The notes below the pieces were generated by a model. The model made no database searches, had not been told where the DNA came from, and saw only the letters and a program-made list of their open reading frames with translations. A stretch of 64,000 bases of DNA from Cellulomonas sp. S1-8 (GTDB lineage: Bacteria > Actinomycetota > Actinomycetes > Actinomycetales > Cellulomonadaceae): the NCBI RefSeq assembly GCF_026184235.1, contig NZ_CP110806.1, positions 2,356,001 through 2,420,000 of the forward strand. The letters are read 5' to 3'. Positions within the stretch are counted from its first letter, which is position 1. The number at the start of each line of letters is the position of its first letter. The position numbers and the translations under genes were made by a program. Positions 9,275-17,114 of the stretch are shown piece after piece.

Positions 9275-9999
9275 GGCGCAAGTTTACGAGCGGCGGGCTC
9301 GTCGGCGCGCGGCGCACCGTGGCCGGCACCCCCGCCGACAGGGGCGTCGGCGACGGGGCCGAGCGCACCGAGCCACGCCAGGTCGCCGAACTCGGTGTTC
9401 GTCGCGATCACGTCCGGACGGTGGGGCCCGTAGCGGACGACGGAGATCGACGCGGGACCGACGCCGAGGCGCTGGAAGAGGTCGAGGTGCATGCCCAGCG
9501 CGTCGGCGAGGACGGACTTGATGACGTCACCGTGGCTGACGGCCGCCCAGACCGCGCCCGGGCCGTGCTGCGCCTCGAACGCGGCGTCGTGCCGACGGAC
9601 CGCTGCCACCGCCCTGGCCTGCATGGCCCGCAGGGACTCACCACCGGGGAAGACCGCGGCCGAGGGCTGCGTCTGCACCACGGACCACAACGGCTCCGCG
9701 GCCAGGTCGCCCAGGGAGCGCCCCTGCCACGTCCCGTAGTCGCACTCGGTGAGCGCTGCGTCGACCTGCGTCCCCGGTGCGTGCTCCTGCCGTGCGACGA
9801 GGATCCGCGACGTCTGCCGGCACCGCTCCAGCGGACTCGAGACCACCCCGCTCAGCGGCACCACGGAGAGGCGCTCGGCGGTGCGCCGGGCCTGCTCGCG
9901 CCCGACGGCGTCGAGCCCCACCCCGGCCGTGCGCCCCGCCAGGACGCCCTGGACGTTGGCAGCGGTGCGACCGTGCCGGACGAGGATGACGGTGGCCAT
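9271..9999 (-). CDS. Histidine phosphatase, MSMEG_4193-type phosphomutase-like (TIGR03848)
   Basis: 242 aa. The RHG motif at residues 8-10 (nucleophile His9), acid Glu85 (TECDYGTW) and second His156 (VSHGDV) complete the histidine-phosphatase active site. The actinobacterial MSMEG_4193 subgroup accompanies DUF3090 and SCO1664-like genes; substrate unknown, and phosphatase is more likely than true mutase activity. ATG at 9999 lies 6 nt after a TAGGCT box, so the trio appears to start as a leaderless transcript. The C-terminal 30 residues are Gly/Ala/Pro-rich and probably disordered. Confidence 0.87.
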   Translation of the reverse strand: MATVILVRHGRTAANVQGVLAGRTAGVGLDAVGREQARRTAERLSVVPLSGVVSSPLERCRQTSRILVARQEHAPGTQVDAALTECDYGTWQGRSLGDLAAEPLWSVVQTQPSAAVFPGGESLRAMQARAVAAVRRHDAAFEAQHGPGAVWAAVSHGDVIKSVLADALGMHLDLFQRLGVGPASISVVRYGPHRPDVIATNTEFGDLAWLGALGPVADAPVGGGAGHGAPRADEPAARKLAP

Positions 10000-10005
10000 G
10001 CCCGC

Positions 10006-10011
10006 AGCCTA
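10006..10011 (-). promoter_or_regulatory. -10 box TAGGCT, leaderless promoter of the phosphomutase trio
   Basis: TANNNT hexamer with 6 nt to the ATG at 9999; no Shine-Dalgarno sequence. It separates the trio from the cupin gene upstream. Confidence 0.55.
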
Positions 10012-10051
10012 GGTGGACATCACACCGGGGCGGCGGCCCGTCGGTACGCCA

Positions 10052-10459
10052 TCAGACCGCGGTGGTGCCCGCCCGCCCGTACCGGTCCGACACCCTCACG
10101 ACGTCCTCCTGCCACCCGGGCGCCGCGGTGGACGCCTCGGCGAACAGCAGGTCGGTCACGGCGGTCAGCCGGTGCAGCACCGCGGCCGGCACGTGCACGA
10201 CATCACCCGGTTGCATCGTCCGCGACTGCAGCAGCGCCTCCGACGTCCCGTACTCGACCACGGCCTCCCCCGAGACGATGCTGATCGTCTCGTCCTTCTC
10301 CACGTGGTACTGCAGGCTCAGAGCCTGGCCCGCGTCCACGGCGATGAGCTTCCCCACGTACCCGTGCTCGCCGCCGGCGAACACGGTCTCGTGACCCCAC
10401 GGCTTGGACCGGCGTGGCGCGGTCGTGAACTCGGCGTGCTGGTCGGGCCGTGCAGACAT
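10052..10459 (-). CDS. Cupin-domain protein, mannose-6-phosphate isomerase-like
   Basis: 135 aa, a single cupin barrel. SKPWGHETVF near the N-terminus and YHVEKDETISIVSGEAVVEYG match the metal-binding cupin motif 1 region of type II mannose-6-phosphate isomerase/sugar-nucleotide cupins; PGDVVHVPAAVLHRL is motif 2. ATG at 10459 follows GAGGAG by 7 nt. It lies 14 nt downstream of a GH130-type gene on the same strand, so a shared role in mannose-type sugar handling is plausible. No guanylyltransferase domain is attached. Confidence 0.72.
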   Translation of the reverse strand: MSARPDQHAEFTTAPRRSKPWGHETVFAGGEHGYVGKLIAVDAGQALSLQYHVEKDETISIVSGEAVVEYGTSEALLQSRTMQPGDVVHVPAAVLHRLTAVTDLLFAEASTAAPGWQEDVVRVSDRYGRAGTTAV

Positions 10460-10473
10460 GGCGATCTCCTCGA

Positions 10474-11343
10474 TCAGGGCGCGGGCCGGCTCGGTGCACG
10501 AGGGTGCGCACGGCCCGTCAGCAGGGAGAGCAGCGCGTCGAGGTCGACCAGCGCGATGCGGGTGAAGGTGTCGCTGCACCCGTACGGCAGCACGAGCGTC
10601 CGACCGTGGAGCATCGCGCCGCAGGAGTACACGACGTTGGGGACGTAGCCGGAACGCTCGTCCTCGGTCGGCGACAGGATCGGGTCCTCCAACCGGCCGA
10701 CGACGACGGTCGGGTCGTCCAGGTCGAGGAGCAGCGCCCCGATCGCGTAGGTCCGCATCGGGCCGACGCCGTGCGTCAGGACGAGCCAGCCCTCCTCGGT
10801 CTCGAGCGGGGGCCCGCAGTTGCCGAGCTGCACGAACTCCCAGGGCTGCTGCGACGCCTGGACACGCACCGGCGCCTCCCAGTGGAGAAGGTCCGCCGAC
10901 GTCGTGACCGCGTTGCTCTCCCGGTCAGCCCGCGAGATCGCGACGTAGCGGCCGCCGATCGGACGGGGGAACAGCGCCAGGCCCTTGTCGCGCGATCCCG
11001 GACCGCTGAGCGGCGTGGAGCGGTACGTGCGCAGGTCGGGGGTACGCAGGAGGTGGACGCGGACCTCGCGGCCGTTGTACGCGGTGTACGTCCCCACGTG
11101 CTCGGTACCGCCGTCGAGGGTCGAGAGCCTCAGCAGGCGTACATCCTCCATCCCTCGGCTCTCGGACGGGGCGCGGGGCATGAGCACGCGCTCCTGCACG
11201 GTCGAGCCGGCGGGGAACTCCACCGCGTACGTGTCCGCGGCGATGCGCTCGACGTGCTCGGCCGTGCGCGCGCTCGCCCCGCGGGTGAGCCGCTGCGCAC
11301 GCAGGCCCGCGAGCGCCACGTCGAGATCCGCCCTGCCGAACAC
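10474..11343 (-). CDS. GH130-type glycosidase/phosphorylase, apparently N-terminally truncated
   Basis: 289 aa from a GTG at 11343. The motif SRGMEDVRLLRL (Asp67 the likely proton donor) and the repeating beta-propeller strands resemble GH130 enzymes, which act on beta-mannosides. The same frame stays open upstream to a stop at 11416-11418 and still reads family-like sequence (DAGVVLEALGPVFGRADL), with no good start codon. In longer relatives the ED motif lies much further in, so the first one to two blades seem lost. At the break a GT4 gene begins on the other strand, also lacking its start. Function is therefore doubtful. Confidence 0.6.
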   Translation of the reverse strand: MFGRADLDVALAGLRAQRLTRGASARTAEHVERIAADTYAVEFPAGSTVQERVLMPRAPSESRGMEDVRLLRLSTLDGGTEHVGTYTAYNGREVRVHLLRTPDLRTYRSTPLSGPGSRDKGLALFPRPIGGRYVAISRADRESNAVTTSADLLHWEAPVRVQASQQPWEFVQLGNCGPPLETEEGWLVLTHGVGPMRTYAIGALLLDLDDPTVVVGRLEDPILSPTEDERSGYVPNVVYSCGAMLHGRTLVLPYGCSDTFTRIALVDLDALLSLLTGRAHPRAPSRPAP

Positions 11344-11416
11344 GGGGCCGAGAGCCTCCAGGACGACGCCCGCGTCCAGGTGGTCCTCGCCGGGGGCCGG
11401 GGACTCGAGCTGGTGC

Positions 11417-12382
11417 TACGGACCGTGGGAGCAGGTCGCGTCCACCCTCGCCGAGGGCCTCGTCGCACGCGGGCACGACGTCACCCTGTTCGCGACGGCG
11501 GACTCGCTGACGGACGCCCGGCTCCACGCCGAGGCCCCGGCCGGGTACGAGGAGGACCCCTCGGTCGACGCGAAGGTCTACGAGGCGCTCCACATCGCCG
11601 CCGTCTTCGAGCGGGCCGACGAGTTCGACGTCATCAGCAACCAGTTCGACTTCCTGCCGCTGGTCTTCGCCCGGCTCACCGCGACGCCCGTCGTGACGAC
11701 GGTCCACGGGTTCTCCTCCGAGCGCATCCTGCCCGTGTACCGCGCGTACGACGACGTCGCCCACTACGTGGCCATCAGCGCGGCCGACCGGCACCCCGAC
11801 CTCACCTACGCCGCGACGATCCACCACGGCATCGAGGTCGACCAGTTCACCCTCGGCGCCGGTGGGGGCGGCTACCTGCTCTTCCTCGGTCGGATCCACC
11901 CGGACAAGGGCACGGCGGCGGCGATCGAGGTGGCCGCCAGGGCGGGCCTCCCGCTGGTCATCGCCGGCATCGTCCAGGACGAGGAGTACTTCCGGGACGC
12001 GGTCGAGCCACACGTCGACGGCCGGGCCGTCGTCTACGCCGGGATGGTCGGTCCCGCCGAGCGCGACCGGCTGCTGGGCGGGGCCGTGGCCCTGCTGCAC
12101 CTCATCGACTTCGACGAGCCGTTCGGCCTGTCGGTCGTGGAGTCCCTGGCCGCGGGGACCCCGGTCATCGCCCACCCCCGCGGCTCCATGCCGGAGATCG
12201 TGCGGCCCGGCGTCTCCGGCGCCCTCGTGCACGACGTCCCGTCCGCCGTCGCCGCCGTGCTGGGGGTCGGCGGGATCGACCGGGCGGCATGCCGGGCCGA
12301 CGCCCTGGCACGGTTCTCCGCCGGCCGGATGGTCGCCGACTACGAGCGGCTGTTCGAACGCCTGGTGACCCCGGGTCGGTGA
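11417..12382 (+). pseudogene. GT4-type glycosyltransferase lacking its N-terminus and start codon
   Basis: About 321 residues of a GT-B family 4 glycosyltransferase. Similarity starts at YGPWEQVASTLAEGLVARGH, which in complete proteins follows about 25 residues of the first strand and glycine-rich loop (MRIALLAP-type start). Later motifs are intact: TTVHGFS, YLLFLGRIHPDKG, and the donor-site EPFGLSVVESLAAGTPVIA. Upstream of 11417 the frame stays open only as antisense of the GH130 gene and there is no ATG or GTG with a ribosome binding site nearby. Either a remnant or a gene broken by an assembly error. It is followed by an MFS gene. Confidence 0.65.
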
Positions 12383-12439
12383 ACCTGCCCGCACCGACCT
12401 CGTCCCTCGGGGATGAGGTGGGCGGCCCCGCACCCGGGT

Positions 12440-12445
12440 CACGCT
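12440..12445 (+). promoter_or_regulatory. Possible -10 box CACGCT before the MFS gene
   Basis: CANNNT variant of the local -10 pattern, 6 nt before the ATG at 12452. Only a weak purine run (GAGG) touches the start codon, so a leaderless start is possible. Confidence 0.3.
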
Positions 12446-12451
12446 CCGAGG

Positions 12452-14089
12452 ATGACCGATGCCGCCGTCCGACCCCGGACCGGCGCGGTGCTCCTGACGC
12501 TGGGCGCCGCGCAGTTCCTCATGACGCTCGACAGCTCCGTCATGAACGTCGCGATCGCGACGGTCGCCGCCGACGTCGGCACCGGCATCGACGGCATCCA
12601 GACGGCGATCACGCTCTACACGCTGGTCATGGCGATGCTCATGATCCCCGGGGGCCGGATCGGCACGCTGATCGGCCGCAAGAAGGCGTTCGCCATCGGG
12701 TGCGCGGTCTACGGGGTCGGCTCGACCACGACCGCGCTCGCGCCCAACCTCGCCGTCCTCATCCTGGGCTGGTCGGTCCTGGAGGGCATCGGCGCGGCGC
12801 TCATCCTCCCCGCGGTCGTGGCCCTGGTCGCCGGGAGCGTGCCGCCCGTGGGCCGGCCGCGGGCCTACGGGCTCATCATGGCGGCGGGTGCGGTGGCCGT
12901 CGCCGTCGGCCCGCTCGTCGGCGGGATCGCGACGACGTACTTCTCGTGGCGCTGGGTGTTCGCGGGTGAGGTCGTCCTCGTGCTGCTGATCCTGCTCGCG
13001 ACGCGGGTCCTGGGCGACGTCCCGAAGGAGGACGGCGCCCGGCTCGACGTCGTCGGGGCGGTGCTGTCCGCGGCAGGGCTGGGTCTGGCGGTGTTCGGCG
13101 TGCTGCGGTCGAGCGTGTGGGGCTGGGTGGTGCCGAAGGAGGGGGTCCCCGCGGTGCTCGGCCTGTCGCCCACCATCGTGCTGCTCCTGCTCGGGATCCT
13201 CGTGCTGTGGTTCTTCGTGCTGTGGGAGCACCACGTCGTCGCGGCGGGTCGCCAGCCCCTGGTGCGCCTGGAGATGTTCGCCAACCGGCAGCTCACCGGC
13301 GGGCTGATCATGTTCTTCTTCCAGTTCCTGGTGCAGGCCGGTCTGTTCTTCACCATCCCGCTGTACCTGTCGGTCGCCCTGGGGCTGTCCGCGATCGACA
13401 CCGGTCTGCGGATCATGCCGTTGTCGATCACGCTGCTGCTCGCGGCCGCCGGCATCCCGCGGCTCTTCCCGCACGCGTCGCCCCGGCTCGTCACCCGCGC
13501 GGGGTTCCTCGCCATGACCGCCGGGATCGTCGCGCTCCTGACCAGCATGGACGCGGGCGCCGGCGCCCAGATCGTCACGGTGCCGCTGCTGCTCGCCGGG
13601 CTGGGCATCGGGGCGCTCGCCTCCCAGCTGGGCAGCGTCACGGTCTCCGCCGTGCCGGACCACGAGAGCTCCGAGGTCGGCGGCCTGCAGAACACGGCGA
13701 CCAACCTCGGCGCCTCGCTCGGTACCGCCCTCGCCGGGTCGCTGCTCATCGCGATGCTCACGGCGTCGTTCCTCACCGGGATCGAGGAGAACCCGGACGT
13801 CCCTCCCGCCGTCAGCGCGGCGGCCGAGGTCGAGCTCGCGTCCGGGATCCCGTTCCTGTCCGACGCCGACCTCGCGGCCGCCCTGGCACGCTCGGACGCG
13901 AGCCCAGAGCTGACGAGCGCCGTGCTCGCCGAGAACCGGCAGGCCCGGCTCGACGCGCTCACCACCGCCCTGGCCGCGCTCGCGCTCCTCGCGCTCGTGG
14001 GGCTGTTCCTCACGACCCGCGTCCCGACCACGCAACCGGGGGCGGCACGTCCGCAGCGCCCCGCGGGCGAGGACCGCGCGGCGGCGTGA
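12452..14089 (+). CDS. MFS drug exporter, DHA2 (EmrB/QacA) family, 14 transmembrane segments
   Basis: 545 aa, about 14 predicted membrane helices. Helix 1 carries LDSSVMNVAI, the antiporter motif typical of DHA2 proteins; PGGRIGTLIGRKKAF is motif A between helices 2 and 3, and MAAGAVAVAVGPLVGGI is motif C of exporters. The long loop near helices 13-14 (ENPDVPPAVSAAAEVELASG) is usual for 14-helix members. Substrates cannot be read from the sequence. ATG at 12452 starts just before helix 1; an upstream ATG in frame exists but adds only proline-rich sequence. Confidence 0.85.
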   Translation: MTDAAVRPRTGAVLLTLGAAQFLMTLDSSVMNVAIATVAADVGTGIDGIQTAITLYTLVMAMLMIPGGRIGTLIGRKKAFAIGCAVYGVGSTTTALAPNLAVLILGWSVLEGIGAALILPAVVALVAGSVPPVGRPRAYGLIMAAGAVAVAVGPLVGGIATTYFSWRWVFAGEVVLVLLILLATRVLGDVPKEDGARLDVVGAVLSAAGLGLAVFGVLRSSVWGWVVPKEGVPAVLGLSPTIVLLLLGILVLWFFVLWEHHVVAAGRQPLVRLEMFANRQLTGGLIMFFFQFLVQAGLFFTIPLYLSVALGLSAIDTGLRIMPLSITLLLAAAGIPRLFPHASPRLVTRAGFLAMTAGIVALLTSMDAGAGAQIVTVPLLLAGLGIGALASQLGSVTVSAVPDHESSEVGGLQNTATNLGASLGTALAGSLLIAMLTASFLTGIEENPDVPPAVSAAAEVELASGIPFLSDADLAAALARSDASPELTSAVLAENRQARLDALTTALAALALLALVGLFLTTRVPTTQPGAARPQRPAGEDRAAA

Positions 14090-14113
14090 CGGCGGGCGTC
14101 AGGTCACGCCGCC
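14080..14113 (+). terminator. Hairpin at the end of the MFS gene
   Basis: GGCGGCGTGAC (14080-14090) and GTCACGCCGCC (14103-14113) form an 11-bp stem with a 12-nt loop. The left arm contains the MFS stop codon. It also lies downstream of the convergent DUF2252 gene. Confidence 0.6.
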
Positions 14114-14142
14114 GCCGACACTTCACGGCACCTCGCGGCACG

Positions 14143-15549
14143 TCACGGCTCGTCGGCGACGGCGACCCTCCCCGAGGCGGCCGCCTCGCCCAGCGCCGCG
14201 TGATCACTCGCGTTCTGCCGCGCGTACGCCTCCGCGAACTCGCCGATCGCCCGGTCGAACCGGTCGCTCCGGCCCAGGTAGGCGGCGATCGCCACGCGGT
14301 CCCCGGAGCGTGCGTGCGCACGGGCCAGGGTGCGCCCGCAGATGCGGCCGTAGTACTCCATCGCGTCCGGGGCCATCGCCTCGACCACCACCGAGCCCTT
14401 GCCGTCGCGCAGCTGCCGTACGTAGAAGTCCCGCTCCACGCCGTCGATCCCGTCCGCCCGCTGCCATCCCAGGAGGATGTCGCTCGTGGCCTGCAGCAGC
14501 TGCTGCCCCTCCACCACCCGCCGCCCCTGGTCCTCGACGTCGTGGCCCGGCACGAACGCCGCCAGCACCGACTCACCCGCCTCCTTGACCTGCAGGAAGA
14601 GCGGGTCGGCGTCGTCCACGCCCTTGAGCAGCAGGATCCACGCGCGCGTCCCCACGCTCCCGACCCCGACGACCTTGCGCGCCATCTGGACGAGGTGGAA
14701 CTGCCCGAGCAGCCGCCGGCGGTCCGGTTGCAGCGTCCGTCCGTACGCGTCCACGAGCGCCTCCATGCGCGCGTAGAGCGCGTGCAGGTCCTCGCCGTCC
14801 ACCATGTCCTCGACGGGGACCAGCAGGGGTGGTCGACTGCGGATCCGCGCGCGGCCGTCGACGACGGAGGTGAGCTTGGCCAGCGCCTGCGTGCTGTCGC
14901 GGGTGCGCGCCTTGGCGAGGCGGTCCCGGGCGCGTCCCACCCGGCGCCCGTCGAGCTCGCTGCCGATCTCCGCCAGGACCTCGTCCACGGCGAGGTGCTC
15001 GTACCACATCGCGAGCGTGCCGAGCGCGGCGAGGTCGGCCATCGCGGCCCGGTACGCCGCGGCGGCGGCCCGCACGACCCGTCTGCGCTGCTTCGCGTTG
15101 AAGCCGTTGTCGCGCCCGGCGACCGCGAGGCTCGCCGCGAGCCGCTTCGCGTCCCACTCGAACGGACCCGGGTACGTCTCGTCGAAGTCGTTGAGGTCGA
15201 AGACCAGCCGTCGCTCAGGCGACGCGTAGAACCCGAAGTTGCTCATGTGCGCGTCCCCGCACAGCTGCACGTCGAGTCCCGTCCGGGGGGTCCGCGCCAG
15301 GTCCGACGCCATGACCAGCGCCGCGCCCCGGTAGTGGGCGAACCGCGTGGTCAGCATGCGGGCGTACCGCAGCGGCACGAGCTCGGGGAGACGGGTGGCC
15401 GCCTGCCCCTCGAGCAGGGCGACCGGGTCCGGGCGCCCGTCCAGCACGAGATCCGCGTGCGCGTCGAGCGGCACCCGCTCGCGGACGGCGCGACCCCGCT
15501 CCTCCCGCTCCCGGCGGCTCCCACGGTGGGGTGACCCCTCGCCGACCAC
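14143..15549 (-). CDS. DUF2252 family protein
   Basis: 468 aa. Typical family landmarks are present: RERVPLDAHADL at the start, VQLCGDAHMSNFGFYASPERRLVFDLNDFDET in the middle (kinase-like HxD/D motif region) and the C-terminal GRTLARAHARSGD. DUF2252 proteins are thought to adopt an aminoglycoside-phosphotransferase-like fold; their substrates are unknown. Two in-frame GTG codons occur at 15555 and 15549; 15549 is preferred because GGGAGG lies 8 nt upstream. It converges with the MFS gene and diverges from the small membrane protein at 15726. Confidence 0.82.
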   Translation of the reverse strand: MVGEGSPHRGSRREREERGRAVRERVPLDAHADLVLDGRPDPVALLEGQAATRLPELVPLRYARMLTTRFAHYRGAALVMASDLARTPRTGLDVQLCGDAHMSNFGFYASPERRLVFDLNDFDETYPGPFEWDAKRLAASLAVAGRDNGFNAKQRRRVVRAAAAAYRAAMADLAALGTLAMWYEHLAVDEVLAEIGSELDGRRVGRARDRLAKARTRDSTQALAKLTSVVDGRARIRSRPPLLVPVEDMVDGEDLHALYARMEALVDAYGRTLQPDRRRLLGQFHLVQMARKVVGVGSVGTRAWILLLKGVDDADPLFLQVKEAGESVLAAFVPGHDVEDQGRRVVEGQQLLQATSDILLGWQRADGIDGVERDFYVRQLRDGKGSVVVEAMAPDAMEYYGRICGRTLARAHARSGDRVAIAAYLGRSDRFDRAIGEFAEAYARQNASDHAALGEAAASGRVAVADEP

Positions 15550-15713
15550 GTCCACCGCCTCCCGTCGCCGTCTCAGGCCACGGGTGCGGTCGGGCGCGGG
15601 TCTGCGGCGTGCCGGCCGCCACCGGCCACCCCTGGAGCGCGCACGGGCACGGGCACGTCGCTGCCGTCCTGCGACGTGAGCCGCGCGCCGGCGCGCACCG
15701 ACGCGTGGCACGG

Positions 15714-15719
15714 TACGTT
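15714..15719 (+). promoter_or_regulatory. -10 box TACGTT, leaderless promoter
   Basis: TANNNT hexamer 6 nt before the GTG at 15726, with no Shine-Dalgarno sequence between. Confidence 0.5.
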
Positions 15720-15725
15720 GCCGAG

Positions 15726-16220
15726 GTGGAACCGGCTGGGACACCGCTCGAGCACCGGGCGCACCACCTCGCGGGCGCGATCTACGGGACGATCCTGGCC
15801 ACGACCGTCGTCGCGGCGACGAGCAACCACCCCGAGTCGCTGGCCCGCACCATGCTGCTCGTGCTCGGGACGTCGGTGGTGTTCTGGCTCGCGCACGTGT
15901 ACGCGCTCGAGCTCGCCGCGCGGATCGTCGCGCGCCGCCCGCTGCGGCGCGAGGAGATGGGGCACATCGCGCGTCAGGAGTGGCCGATGCTGCAGTCGAG
16001 CTGGCCCGTGCTCCTGGTCCTGCTCCTCGGGCACCTGGAGGTCCTCGACCCCGCGCGGGCCGTCGACGTCGCCATGGCGGTCGGCGTCGGTGCGCTCGTC
16101 GTCTACGGCATGGTGATCGGCCGGCAGGAGAGCTCCGGGTGGCCGCGCGTCGTGCTGAGCGGGATCGTCTCCGGTTGCTTCGGCCTGGCCATCCTGGCCC
16201 TGAAGCTCGCCGTCCACTGA
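15726..16220 (+). CDS. Small integral membrane protein, function unknown
   Basis: 164 aa with four hydrophobic segments: residues about 16-35, 43-65, 96-115 and 117-160 in two parts. Starts VEPAGTPLEHRAHHLAGAIY; a charged loop with REEMGHIARQEWPML lies between helices 2 and 3. I do not recognise a named family. The GTG start is chosen from the TACGTT box 6 nt upstream; the open frame extends further but overlaps the DUF2252 gene on the other strand. A strong hairpin (16397-16438) ends the unit. Confidence 0.65.
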   Translation: MEPAGTPLEHRAHHLAGAIYGTILATTVVAATSNHPESLARTMLLVLGTSVVFWLAHVYALELAARIVARRPLRREEMGHIARQEWPMLQSSWPVLLVLLLGHLEVLDPARAVDVAMAVGVGALVVYGMVIGRQESSGWPRVVLSGIVSGCFGLAILALKLAVH

Positions 16221-16396
16221 CGACACCTGGCCGGGGGTACGCGGCAGGTCGCAGATCATGCGCGCTCCGTGGGTGCTCGTCGTGGCCGTCACCCGCGCCG
16301 ACAGGAGCTGTGGTCGCCGCTGCCGAGCGGCGTGGCACCCGCGGGCGCGGACCCGTGCGCTCCGAGCCTGACGCCTCGTCGCTCGAGCCGCGTCAT

Positions 16397-16438
16397 CCCT
16401 CAGGGGTGAGCCGCGCAGGTCGCGCTCACCCCTGAGGG
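16397..16438. terminator. 15-bp hairpin between convergent genes
   Basis: Perfect inverted repeat CCCTCAGGGGTGAGC / GCTCACCCCTGAGGG with a 12-nt loop, 9 nt from the end of the isochorismatase gene. It can serve both the 15726 gene and the isochorismatase gene. The rest of 16221-16447 shows no coding signal. Confidence 0.7.
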
Positions 16439-16447
16439 CGCCCGCCC

Positions 16448-16999
16448 TCAGGTGAGACGCACGTCCGCGGCCGCCTCCACCGCGGCCGCACGGCCCGGCG
16501 CGTCCTGGAAGCCCCAGTACAGGTTGGTGTGGGCGACGACGTCCGCGGGCGCGGGCGCACCCCACGCGGTGAGGTCCTCGGTCGTGTGGGCGTCGGACAC
16601 GAGCGTCACGTCGTAGCCACGGGTGAACCCGCCGTGCAGGGTGGCACGCACGCACCCGTCCGTCTGCGCACCCGCGACGACCAGCCGCCCGACGTCGGCA
16701 CCCGCGAGCACGTCCTCCAGGTCGGTGCCCTCGAAGGAGTCGCCGTACCGCTTGTGCACGACCGGCTCGCCGTCGCGCACCGTGAGCTCGGGCACGATCT
16801 GCCACGGCTCGGTGCCGAGCGGGAGCTCGTCGCTGCTGTGCTGCACCCACACGACCGGGGTGCCTTCCGTGCGGGCGCGGTCGACGAGGCCGGCGACGCG
16901 CGAGACGACGCCGTCACGGTCGTGGGCACCGCCGACGACGCCGACCTGCGGGTCGATGACGAGCAGTGCGGTGCGATGACGGTTCTCGAGCGTGGTCAC
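16448..16999 (-). CDS. Isochorismatase-family cysteine hydrolase
   Basis: 183 aa. The catalytic triad of the family is visible: Asp in LLVIDPQVGV, Lys in VVHKRYGDSFEGT and Cys in VAGAQTDGCVRATLHG. Members cleave amides or the isochorismate ether bond; nicotinamidase-like or signalling-amide hydrolysis is equally possible. The GTG at 16999 follows AGGAGG by about 5 nt, a clear start. It stands alone, between a terminator hairpin and the membrane protein gene ending at 17115. Confidence 0.82.
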   Translation of the reverse strand: MTTLENRHRTALLVIDPQVGVVGGAHDRDGVVSRVAGLVDRARTEGTPVVWVQHSSDELPLGTEPWQIVPELTVRDGEPVVHKRYGDSFEGTDLEDVLAGADVGRLVVAGAQTDGCVRATLHGGFTRGYDVTLVSDAHTTEDLTAWGAPAPADVVAHTNLYWGFQDAPGRAAAVEAAADVRLT

Positions 17000-17114
17000 G
17001 GTGCCTCCTGCGGTCGCGGCTGGTACCCCCACGCTACGACCGACCACCGACATCCCGGCCCGTCGCCACCACCCCGGGTCCGGCACCGAGACGTCCCCGC
17101 GTCGACCCGGCCTC

